From Promethearchaeota archaeon (GTDB lineage Archaea; Asgardarchaeota; Lokiarchaeia; Sigynarchaeales; SOKP01), in assembly GCA_016839425.1 (NCBI GenBank), contig JAEOUI010000459.1, positions 1-12,787 of the forward strand: a DNA stretch of 12,787 nt, given 5' to 3'. Below the pieces are notes generated by a model, which saw nothing but the letters and a program-made list of their open reading frames with translations, made no database searches and was not told where the DNA came from. Position numbers and translations under genes: made by a program. Within the stretch, counting starts at the first letter, position 1; every line of letters starts with the position of its first letter. This document shows positions 1 to 6,956 of the stretch, in pieces.

Positions 1-26
1 TCATAAAATTCGCTTTTAGATATCAT
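1..26 (-). CDS. 5' end of an unidentified gene (partial)
   Basis: On the minus strand a strong Shine-Dalgarno motif, GGAGGG (36-41), lies 9 bases before an ATG at 26-24. The frame then stays open for the eight complete codons left in the window (MISKSEFY) and runs off the edge. A second ATG at 31-29 is followed by TGA after one codon and is unlikely to be used. Too little is left to suggest a product. The SD and its spacing are the only reason to call this a gene. Confidence 0.4.
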
Positions 27-193
27 GACATTTTTCCCTCCATATTGAATTTTGCTTTAATATTACATGATAGATTTTGTTTTTAAATTTTTTTTAAAAA
101 TTCTCTAAATAAATTTCGAAAAGCATGGAATAAAAGATGGAACTACCCTATGTACAAAAGATAAAGCTTATATGTTTAAATTCCTAAATCAAC

Positions 194-249
194 TTTCCCA
201 TATTACACTTATGGTTATGGAGATGGGAAAAATTAACATCCATTACCAT
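194..249. repeat. two overlapping inverted repeats downstream of the pseudo-hydrolase gene
   Basis: TTTCCCAT (194-201) pairs perfectly with ATGGGAAA (223-230). ATGGTTATGGA (211-221) pairs at 10 of 11 positions with TCCATTACCAT (239-249). The arms interleave, so the two hairpins exclude each other or form a pseudoknot. They lie 19 bases past the stop of the minus-strand operon, so a 3'-end structure or termination signal is the simplest reading. The rest of 27-267 is AT-rich with no coding signal. Confidence 0.4.
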
Positions 250-267
250 TCATAAAAAGATATTAAT

Positions 268-1158
268 TTAAAACTTGAAAATTTCTCGAAATAGTTGCTT
301 GTTAACGATTTGAGCGTTTAATACATTTCTCATATAATCAAGTCCACTTTGGTGTCCTAGCTTATTAAAACCTGCTGAAAAATCTTCGCATAAAAACACA
401 TTCTTATATTTGTGTACTACCATGAGTTCAAACATGAGGAAAAGTAATTTCACATTCGTAATCATACCGAATGTGCCTATTCGTACTTCTGTTTTTGAAC
501 TACCCGTGTTTTTTAGAATGTTATTAAGGACGTCTTCAAGGTTGGAATCGCTAAAAGAGCTGAGGCTGTTTGAGTTAAGGACGATGTTGTACTCTTCCGT
601 TGCCTTGTCTTTTAACAATTGATTCAGGGGATACACGAATTCAGCACCATAAGTTCCCTTAATGCAGTGAAAGCCGAAAAAGTCCAATTCCCCTCTCTCG
701 GAGGGATCAGTTTGATCGTGCCAATCTCTGAGATGGATGTAGTAATATTTCTCGTTTTCGCTGGCGGTTGTTGCCTTGCTAATAAGATCCCTAAGCGATT
801 GCTCCAATCCCGCTTCGTTCCAGAGCCTATTACACTCGTCTTCTTCTACATGTACCCTATGTTTGTACTTCTCCATGATCTTACAGTAGCAATAGCTCAC
901 ATCTCTTGGTCCTGTAATGCGAGAAGGCATTGTCTCGTTGCACCATTGAATAAAACGGTTAAAACTTGCATCTTCTCCCACTTTCCCTTCTCCTTTAGTA
1001 AAAAAATCTAACCATAGATCTTGGCAATCTGCAAAACTTGCTTTCACATCGCCTTCAGGGTATTTAATTTTAATATCGTCTAGTTTTTCTATAAAATCGT
1101 TCTGAAGCGAACATGTAATGATTATATTAACTACCTTTTTGTTGTTCTCAATCGTCAT
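268..1158 (-). CDS. isochorismatase/nicotinamidase-fold protein, apparently catalytically dead
   Basis: This 296-residue protein follows the isochorismatase-like cysteine hydrolase pattern. Strand 1 with the QNDF motif is at residues 12-22. The nicotinamidase-style DWH is at 145-147, followed by HCIKGTYGAEF (164-174). SLSSFSDSNLEDVL (198-211) matches the family's SxFxxTxLxxxL segment, and IGTFGMITNV (227-236) matches the strand before the nucleophile. The triad is gone: Asp before QNDF is Ser17, the Lys position is Asn195, and the nucleophilic Cys after the TN motif is Lys237. Three metal-ligand positions of nicotinamidases (Asp145, His147, His164) are kept. About 115 residues separate strand 1 from DWH, much more than the usual 30-40, so there is a large insertion. 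The start ATG has a GAGGA SD (1167-1171) and lies 2 bases past the upstream WD40 stop, indicating co-transcription. A binding, scaffold or regulatory role is inferred; no substrate can be named. Confidence 0.8.
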   Translation of the reverse strand: MTIENNKKVVNIIITCSLQNDFIEKLDDIKIKYPEGDVKASFADCQDLWLDFFTKGEGKVGEDASFNRFIQWCNETMPSRITGPRDVSYCYCKIMEKYKHRVHVEEDECNRLWNEAGLEQSLRDLISKATTASENEKYYYIHLRDWHDQTDPSERGELDFFGFHCIKGTYGAEFVYPLNQLLKDKATEEYNIVLNSNSLSSFSDSNLEDVLNNILKNTGSSKTEVRIGTFGMITNVKLLFLMFELMVVHKYKNVFLCEDFSAGFNKLGHQSGLDYMRNVLNAQIVNKQLFREIFKF

Positions 1159-1160
1159 TT

Positions 1161-3494
1161 TTAATATCCTCTACTTTTTGATTTGTATCTAAAAAATATG
1201 ATAAACATCATGATCGTAAATAAGCCGAATCCAATAAATCCTAAAGCGTATAGGAAGATTCCTAAAGGATCTGTATGGCTCAATTCGGGATATCCAACCA
1301 TTGATATTACATCTATGAGTGTGAAAATGAATTCAAGGGCGATCAAACTTGACAAGTATTCTTCTCCAATCTTTCCAAGGTTCGCCCTGAATCCCTTTCC
1401 AATTTTTACCGTTATTTTATGGGTAAGCGGATATTTGAAATTTTTTCTGAACGCTTCAAAAATTTCAATGTCCCTTTTGATGTTTTTCTTTTTAGTTGCC
1501 ATTGGGTTTAAAGTCTCAGCAAATTCTAAGGAAATCTTCTTGATGGTAATCGCAGCAGACTTTTCGGTCGCATAACCGCCGTCTATCTTGAAAACGCATT
1601 CTGAATAATAAAAATCACCTGCTTGCGATTCAAATAAGTCGTTTTTAGCTTTTGATCTTTTCCCATTGCTTAATTCTTCTTTAGATTTTTTATAATAGGC
1701 AAAATCCGAAAAATCAAGTGAGTCCTTGTCGCCTCTATCGCTTTCAACTTCAACTTCTATAGCGTTAAGCAAGGGGATGAATGTGGTTGGGACATTATCC
1801 AAGATTAAGACGAACTTTAATTGAGATTGCTTGCGATCATCCAGAACAATGTGTGGACGGTTATTATTTGTTATTTCGATGTAATTAGATACTTCTTCTT
1901 CCAAGTCTGTTGATAAGTATAATCGAAAGTTCCATGACATTTCTGGTTCTTTAAAAAACATGTTCTTCACGCTGTACCAGTAGCTTTCGTAAGTTGATTG
2001 AACGCTTGTCAAGTATTCTTTTTGATTTATCTCGTTTTCATCGAATGTAACAAAAGATGGTACGAATAAAGGCCCTAATTTTCGAGGGTTCCAGATCCCA
2101 GAGGTACTTATTAATCGTTCCTTTATTATTGCGTAGATTTCGCGAAGAGATTCTTCGCTTTCGCTCTTGTGTTTGACTATTTGTTTTAAATTTTTTCCAT
2201 ATATCTTGTTAAACAATTCCTTGTTATTTCTTTCTATGAACTTGAGTTGCTGATAAAAATGCCAAACCCTTCCATAGTTCCTGAAAGCAATGATCTTATC
2301 CTTTTTAATTGCGAATACATACTTATTGCTTGGAGAAACGATCACCATCCTCAAGTAATTTAACCCATACTCTTTTTGATTTAAATCATTTTCTTCTTGC
2401 TTGAGAATCTCGTCGGTATCGATTTCTCGTATCCACATTTTATGTTGAATGTCCCAAAAACGAATCAAGTTATCCTTTGAAGCGGATATTAGCAGACCAT
2501 TTTTTTGTTGGTAGTCAATCCATACTACCTCATCATCGTGATTTCCAATGTGAACAGTTTTAAATTTTCCATTCAAGCCATTGGTTATATCCCAATAGAC
2601 TATGCTATTATCTATACAACTTGCTGCGATTATCAATCTTGAACCTATTTCAAATGATTTTACGCAAGAAGCGTCGTCGTCAAGGGTTCCTACCAAACTA
2701 TTTGCTCCACTATCGAGGTCCCACATTCTTACTGTTTGGTCCTTAGAACCTGAGAAAATTATTCTTCTTCCCTTATTTATATATATATCTATGGATAGTA
2801 TCCAGTCGTTGTGGTGTCCTATTGATTTTCTTTGTTGCAGTGTAATTCCTTGAGTACTCAATAAAAGCGATATACTGAAAATTTCGCTTGGTTTTCTGCT
2901 ATTATTCGATATTGTAATCACATCGTTTAAAGCTACAATCACTTCAAATGTCTCGGGATTATTCTTCAATATTTTTACTTTAGAAATTGCCCTTCGAAAT
3001 TCACTTGACTCTTCTAATATGATCTTTTTGAACTCGCAATCCTCAAATATCCATTTTTTTGATTTTGGTTCTACGATCCCTTTCCAGACATAAAAGTTTC
3101 CCAAAATACTACCAGCACATATCATCCAGTATTTCACTCCATTAATCCTTTTTGTGCTCACATCAACACAGAGCATCCACTCATTGTCTTGGAAATCACC
3201 TTGGATTTCTAATTTTGCCTCGTAAGTCTTGCCCTTTTTCGCTATATGCTTTGTTCGCCAAACCAGCACGTGAGGGCGTTCTGAATGGTACATTTCAGCA
3301 CAAGAAACGAAATATGTCTCGTTTGAGGAAAACGCTAAATCCCTGGTATTGAGCTCGTTTCCTTTAACAATATTAATTAAAGGGGCCGTGTTTTTAAGAC
3401 CAAAATCCTCGTCCCCTTTATTTGCTTGAACTATCAATTCGGATCGTCGTAATATATATTCTTTAACTATCTTGAAAATATTATTTAGAATCAC
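1161..3494 (-). CDS. WD40 beta-propeller protein with two C-terminal membrane helices
   Basis: The 777-residue product opens with about 45 polar residues and then a WD40 propeller spanning roughly 45-405. Clear blade ends are VLVWR (76-80), FYVWK (134-138), VRMWDL (255-260), SIVYWDI (297-303) and IRFWDI (344-349). GHHND (226-230) and the SxSKD motifs (249-252, 338-341) are typical WD features. Residues 410-700 are an unrecognised, partly beta-rich region. Two hydrophobic segments follow (about 713-733 and 744-768), then a basic tail (KSKSRGY), which suggests a C-terminal membrane hairpin with the propeller in the cytoplasm. No NACHT/STAND ATPase, kinase or protease domain was seen. The start is GTG with only a weak GAAAG upstream; the next Met is residue 68, inside the propeller, so GTG is preferred. 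It is the first gene of an operon with the pseudo-hydrolase. Propellers are protein-interaction platforms, so a membrane scaffold is likely; the partner is unknown. Confidence 0.85.
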   Translation of the reverse strand: MILNNIFKIVKEYILRRSELIVQANKGDEDFGLKNTAPLINIVKGNELNTRDLAFSSNETYFVSCAEMYHSERPHVLVWRTKHIAKKGKTYEAKLEIQGDFQDNEWMLCVDVSTKRINGVKYWMICAGSILGNFYVWKGIVEPKSKKWIFEDCEFKKIILEESSEFRRAISKVKILKNNPETFEVIVALNDVITISNNSRKPSEIFSISLLLSTQGITLQQRKSIGHHNDWILSIDIYINKGRRIIFSGSKDQTVRMWDLDSGANSLVGTLDDDASCVKSFEIGSRLIIAASCIDNSIVYWDITNGLNGKFKTVHIGNHDDEVVWIDYQQKNGLLISASKDNLIRFWDIQHKMWIREIDTDEILKQEENDLNQKEYGLNYLRMVIVSPSNKYVFAIKKDKIIAFRNYGRVWHFYQQLKFIERNNKELFNKIYGKNLKQIVKHKSESEESLREIYAIIKERLISTSGIWNPRKLGPLFVPSFVTFDENEINQKEYLTSVQSTYESYWYSVKNMFFKEPEMSWNFRLYLSTDLEEEVSNYIEITNNNRPHIVLDDRKQSQLKFVLILDNVPTTFIPLLNAIEVEVESDRGDKDSLDFSDFAYYKKSKEELSNGKRSKAKNDLFESQAGDFYYSECVFKIDGGYATEKSAAITIKKISLEFAETLNPMATKKKNIKRDIEIFEAFRKNFKYPLTHKITVKIGKGFRANLGKIGEEYLSSLIALEFIFTLIDVISMVGYPELSHTDPLGIFLYALGFIGFGLFTIMMFIIFFRYKSKSRGY

Positions 3495-3519
3495 TACTTT
3501 CTTTAAAAGCTTTCGCGTT

Positions 3520-3590
3520 TTTATTAAATAATAAAGTCGAAAATCGAGAGACGAAATTAACTTTATATGATTAAATTTTCTTATTTAAAC
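3520..3590 (-). promoter_or_regulatory. probable promoter zone of the WD40 operon
   Basis: Reading the minus strand upstream of the GTG at 3494 there are three AT boxes: GTTTAAATA (3590-3582), CATATAAAG (3569-3561), and a palindromic TTTATT-ATTT-AATAAA (3535-3520) about 26-41 bases before the start. The last would fit a near-leaderless transcript. The first reads TATTTAAAC on the plus strand and could instead serve the chemoreceptor gene. Which box is used cannot be decided by eye. Confidence 0.3.
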
Positions 3591-3609
3591 GATTTTCTTT
3601 TAACATAAC

Positions 3610-3651
3610 TTTAAATATCCGACTGTTTTTTACACTTATGTCAACACATAA
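3610..3651 (+). promoter_or_regulatory. candidate promoter and operator of the chemoreceptor gene
   Basis: TTTAAATAT at 3610-3618 is a good archaeal TATA box. About 25 bases on, where transcription should begin, lies a perfect inverted repeat TTATGT-CAAC-ACATAA (3636-3651), the size and position of a repressor operator. A wider repeat, TTTTACAC (3628-3635) with GTGTAAAA (3681-3688), brackets the same region. The position is visible; binding by a regulator is inference. Confidence 0.35.
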
Positions 3652-3678
3652 AATCCAATTTTATATCATTTCATAAAT

Positions 3679-3692
3679 AGGTGTAAAATACG
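3679..3692 (+). promoter_or_regulatory. Shine-Dalgarno plus in-frame ACG upstream of the receptor's first ATG
   Basis: AGGTG (3679-3683) sits 6 bases before ACG (3690-3692), in frame with the receptor gene. The 15 codons from ACG to the annotated ATG read TKSKKSSKEFQINKR, the basic cytoplasmic N-terminus usual in chemoreceptors. The annotated ATG itself has no SD. Either ACG is used as a start or an original ATG has mutated or been misread here. Confidence 0.4.
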
Positions 3693-3734
3693 AAATCTAA
3701 GAAATCATCAAAAGAATTTCAAATTAACAAAAGA

Positions 3735-5414
3735 ATGGGTATAGGATTTACGCTCTTAATTATTATATGTGTCATAGTTGGTATTGCTGGTATCGTTAAT
3801 CTGAACACACTCAATGCAAATGCCGAAGTATTAACTGAAAAATACCTTGATAGTCTGTTCGACGCACAAGAAATGAAGTTTCATTCGACAGAAATGTCGT
3901 ATATATTACACGAGTTCGAACTTGGCAGTATAACGGCTGATGAGGCAAATTTCAGTTATTTAGAACATATGGAGGATTTTGAAGAACATTTAAATTGTGC
4001 AGAATTACTCTGTCCTGAATATCACCAAGTATTCACAGATGTTCGAGGTGATTTCGAGGAAATGACTGAAAATGCCACTTGTACAGATGGTATCCTTGAT
4101 TGTTTTTTTTGTGCTCGTGAAGATTCCGAAGAAATACACCATCTATTTGAGAATATAACCGAAACCCTTTTTTATCTAAATAGTTTGGCGGGAAATGAGT
4201 CAACAAGGACAAATATTTCTTTAATGTTATATTATGCTGACTTAGAATTACACTCAATGCACGAATATATTGGAGAAAGAAATTATAGTTTATCAATGCA
4301 AGAAATCCTAGAATCTAATGCTAGTTTTAACGAACTAAAGAATTATTTAATTTTAGATTCCGTCCTTACTTTCTCAGATATTAGTAGATTAGTCAAACAT
4401 GACGAATTATCCAACATTATCCTTGAATCCTTGATGGATTATAGACTTGCTTGGTGTGGAATGGATTTTCACGAGGAATGCTTTACTTGTGTATTAGAGG
4501 ATATGACTGAATTAGTAGGCGAAATTGAAATTGCCTCACAGCAGGCTGTGAATAATACAAACAATACATTCTTATTAGGAATTATCTTGACAAGCATTTT
4601 AATTGGTATTGCTATTTTTTCAGGTATAATAATTGCACGACCTACGATTAGAAAAGTATCTGGCATGTATAAATCTATTGACTCTTCAAAATCATCTTTG
4701 GAAAGTCTTGTAAGTGTGAGTTCAAATACGAGCGTAGATGTTGCAAGCATTGCACAAGAATTAGCCGCTAATTCTAGCGAAGTAAATGCATCAACCGAAG
4801 AGATAGCCTCCTCGACGACTGAAGTAGCCCAAAATATGGTAAGTTTGGTAAATTCACTTTCGCAAGTATCAAATAAAGCTCATTTAATTGAAGAGTTATC
4901 AAAAGAGATTTTGAAATCTACTGATGACATAAATAAGATAATGAAATTCATTACAAGTTTATCGGATCAAACTAACCTCCTTGCATTAAATGCAAGCATT
5001 GAAGCTGGAAGAGCAGGGGAACAAGGAAGGGGTTTTGCTGTTGTTGCCGAAGAGGTGAGAAAACTCGCTGAAGAATCAAAAAAGTCAATTTCTGATACAG
5101 GTTTAAAAATTATTAATATAATTTCTCGTATATCGGAAACAAATACTTCTATTAACGACATCACCAAAGACTTAAAGCTTGCAAGGGACTTCTCTGAACG
5201 AACCTCTGAGGCAATGGAAGGCATATCCTCTTCTGCAGAACAACAAACAGCATCTATGGAAGAGATTTCAGCAACGGCTGAAAAACTAGAACATATGGCA
5301 CAAAACCTTAAGGATTCTCTAAAAACTGAAAAAAAATTAGAGCCTTCTCCAATAAATAATATATCCAAACCATCAGGAATATTAATGAATATCAAGAAAT
5401 TAAAGAAAAAATAG
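3735..5414 (+). CDS. methyl-accepting chemotaxis receptor with Cys-rich helical ectodomain
   Basis: This transmembrane chemoreceptor should pass ligand signals from outside the cell to a CheA/CheW complex. Helix TM1 is at 4-22, the ectodomain at 23-277 and TM2 at about 279-301. The signalling hairpin has the diagnostic tip LLALNASIEAGRAGEQGRGF (415-434), then AVVAEEVRKLAEES, and coiled-coil arms of roughly 95-100 residues on each side. Only about 38 residues separate TM2 from the first coiled coil, too short for a full HAMP domain. The ectodomain is predicted helical and has eight cysteines (88, 93, 116, 123, 126, 241, 249, 252). Two clusters, C-x6-CFFC and C-x7-CFTC, are each followed by a similar acidic stretch (REDSEE, LEDMTE), suggesting a duplicated helical bundle. 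Nine N-x-S/T sequons fit an archaeal surface glycoprotein. The first ATG is annotated, but an ACG 45 bases upstream with an SD would restore a basic N-terminus. No chemotaxis genes adjoin it; the ligand is unknown. Confidence 0.92.
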   Translation: MGIGFTLLIIICVIVGIAGIVNLNTLNANAEVLTEKYLDSLFDAQEMKFHSTEMSYILHEFELGSITADEANFSYLEHMEDFEEHLNCAELLCPEYHQVFTDVRGDFEEMTENATCTDGILDCFFCAREDSEEIHHLFENITETLFYLNSLAGNESTRTNISLMLYYADLELHSMHEYIGERNYSLSMQEILESNASFNELKNYLILDSVLTFSDISRLVKHDELSNIILESLMDYRLAWCGMDFHEECFTCVLEDMTELVGEIEIASQQAVNNTNNTFLLGIILTSILIGIAIFSGIIIARPTIRKVSGMYKSIDSSKSSLESLVSVSSNTSVDVASIAQELAANSSEVNASTEEIASSTTEVAQNMVSLVNSLSQVSNKAHLIEELSKEILKSTDDINKIMKFITSLSDQTNLLALNASIEAGRAGEQGRGFAVVAEEVRKLAEESKKSISDTGLKIINIISRISETNTSINDITKDLKLARDFSERTSEAMEGISSSAEQQTASMEEISATAEKLEHMAQNLKDSLKTEKKLEPSPINNISKPSGILMNIKKLKKK

Positions 5415-5437
5415 AACTACTTAATAAAAATTTCTAC

Positions 5438-5457
5438 TTTTTTTAATTTAAATTTTT
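5438..5457 (+). terminator. T-tract terminator after the chemoreceptor gene
   Basis: Seven consecutive T (5438-5444) and a second run of five (5453-5457) begin 24 bases past the receptor stop. Archaeal RNA polymerase stops at such T-rich tracts without needing a hairpin. The MFS gene has its own TATA box downstream, which agrees with termination here. Confidence 0.5.
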
Positions 5458-5520
5458 CCTAAAAAATTAATAAAATTTGTCTAAATGTAAAAATCACTAC
5501 CTATGAATTAATTTGGATAT

Positions 5521-5530
5521 TTTTATAATT
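5521..5530 (+). promoter_or_regulatory. TATA box of the MFS transporter gene
   Basis: TTTTATAATT ends 20 bases before the ATG at 5551. With the usual 25-base offset, transcription would start at or next to the ATG. No SD lies in the bases before the ATG, so the message is probably leaderless. Confidence 0.45.
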
Positions 5531-5550
5531 AAGAGAAAATACTTCTTACT

Positions 5551-6939
5551 ATGGAAGAAGACAGATGTAGTAAAGGACAAACCTGCGTGCTTGTTGTTGT
5601 TTTTTTAGCGTTCTTTATTACGGCGTTTTCTACTTATACGACCGTTATTTCTGCCAAAGACATAGCCATAGAGATGCAAATGGATGCTGTAACACTATCC
5701 TGGGTATCTACGGTCTTTATATTAGCTGCAGCGCTATTTCAAATACCGTTTGGAAAAATAGGTGATATTTACGGTCGAAAGAAAGTCTTCTTAACAGGAA
5801 TTATACTGTTTACTCTTGCGTCAATTTTTTTAGCCTTTTCTTATTCGTCGCCTATTTTCATTTTTTTCAGATTTCTTCAAGGTTCAGGCGCTGCTTTAAT
5901 ATTTGCGACGGGAAATGCTATCTTAACTGCTTCTTTCCCCCTTAAGGATCGTGGTAAGGTATTGGGAATTAGCATAACAGGTGTCTATATAGGTTTAACC
6001 TTATCACCCATATTGGGAGGTTTAATGACAAATAGTATTGGTTGGAGATGTCAATTCTGGTTTAATATACCGTTTGGTTTATTAATAGCTCTCTTGGTCC
6101 TTTTTAAAGTAAAAGGTGAATGGAAAAGCGAAAAGAAAGAAAAGATGGATCTTTTTGGAATCGCACTATTCATGATCTTTTTGTTTTTCTTGATATTTTG
6201 CTTTACAATATTTCCGAATCCTCTTGGATTTTTGTTTCTAGGTGTCTTTATTTTTACTCTCATTGTTTTTTATAATTGGGAAAAAAGAATTACTAATCCT
6301 TTACTAAACATGAACCTTTTTAAGAATAACAGATTTTTGACATTTTCCAGTGCTTCAGAATTAGCGTTTTATGTTTCTACAATAGCTTTAAACTTGCTCT
6401 TGAGTTTATTCATGCAATATTTGAAAAATATGTCCCCTCAAGAGGCAGGGCTTATCCTTGTCGTACAACCATTAATGATGGCTCTATTTTCTCCCCTTGC
6501 AGGCAGGCTCTCGAATAAAATTGAAGCAAAAAAAATTGTATCAATCGGTATTGGAATGAGTGCAATTGGAATTGTTATTCTTTTATTTATTGATGTTGAT
6601 TTTCCTATCTATTTTGTTGTATTGGCATTTGGCATTATAGGAGTAGGTACTGCATTTTTTGCATCACCAAATATTCGAGCTATAATGGACTCGGTTCCAA
6701 GGGACTACCTTGGAATTGCTGCTGGCCTTGAAGGAACAATGAGAACAATTGGACAATCTCTTAGTTTTGGAGTGGTGACTCTCGTATTCGCTCTTATTTT
6801 AGGCGAAGTTGAAATCACGCCCATATATCATTCACTATTTTTGATAAGTGCTCGGATGATCTGTTCATTTTTTCTTCTAATAATTTTATTTAGCTTGATC
6901 CTATCCTTTTTTAGAGGGAATGTTAAAAAATTCGAATAG
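5551..6939 (+). CDS. MFS efflux transporter, DHA2 (14-helix) type
   Basis: This is a proton-coupled major facilitator superfamily exporter of 462 residues. Hydropathy by eye gives 14 membrane helices, typical of the EmrB/QacA (DHA2) drug:H+ antiporters. Family motifs are clear: motif A, GKIGDIYGRKKV (68-79), in the loop after helix 2; motif B, RFLQGSGAA (107-115), in helix 4; and motif C, GVYIGLTLSPILGG (144-157), in helix 5, the antiporter signature, with Ser where Gly usually precedes Pro. A second, degenerate motif A-like loop is at LAGRLSNKIEAKK (316-328). The substrate cannot be read from the sequence; toxic organic compounds or metabolites are usual for the family. No regulator or membrane-fusion partner lies next to it. 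The start has a TATA box at leaderless spacing. It converges on the RNase H gene with 17 bases between the stops. Confidence 0.93.
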   Translation: MEEDRCSKGQTCVLVVVFLAFFITAFSTYTTVISAKDIAIEMQMDAVTLSWVSTVFILAAALFQIPFGKIGDIYGRKKVFLTGIILFTLASIFLAFSYSSPIFIFFRFLQGSGAALIFATGNAILTASFPLKDRGKVLGISITGVYIGLTLSPILGGLMTNSIGWRCQFWFNIPFGLLIALLVLFKVKGEWKSEKKEKMDLFGIALFMIFLFFLIFCFTIFPNPLGFLFLGVFIFTLIVFYNWEKRITNPLLNMNLFKNNRFLTFSSASELAFYVSTIALNLLLSLFMQYLKNMSPQEAGLILVVQPLMMALFSPLAGRLSNKIEAKKIVSIGIGMSAIGIVILLFIDVDFPIYFVVLAFGIIGVGTAFFASPNIRAIMDSVPRDYLGIAAGLEGTMRTIGQSLSFGVVTLVFALILGEVEITPIYHSLFLISARMICSFFLLIILFSLILSFFRGNVKKFE

Positions 6940-6956
6940 TTACATAAGGAATAGAT

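Noticed and set aside
410..1011. Plus-strand open frames opposite the pseudo-hydrolase gene
   Set aside because: They are antisense to a gene with recognisable fold motifs, have no family similarity and no convincing start signals.
268..3494. Horizontal transfer of the WD40/pseudo-hydrolase operon suggested by base composition
   Set aside because: Some stretches are richer in G+C (29 of 60 bases at 661-720), but the conserved flavodiiron gene reaches a similar level (25 of 60 at 10741-10800), so composition does not separate it. No mobile-element genes or terminal repeats flank it.
4098..4490. Possible c-type haem sites in the receptor (CFFC, CFTC)
   Set aside because: Neither CxxC is followed by His, which haem attachment requires.
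4033..5395. Minus-strand open frames opposite the chemoreceptor gene
   Set aside because: They mirror the conserved signalling helix of the receptor; low-complexity Ser/Ile-rich products are expected shadows.
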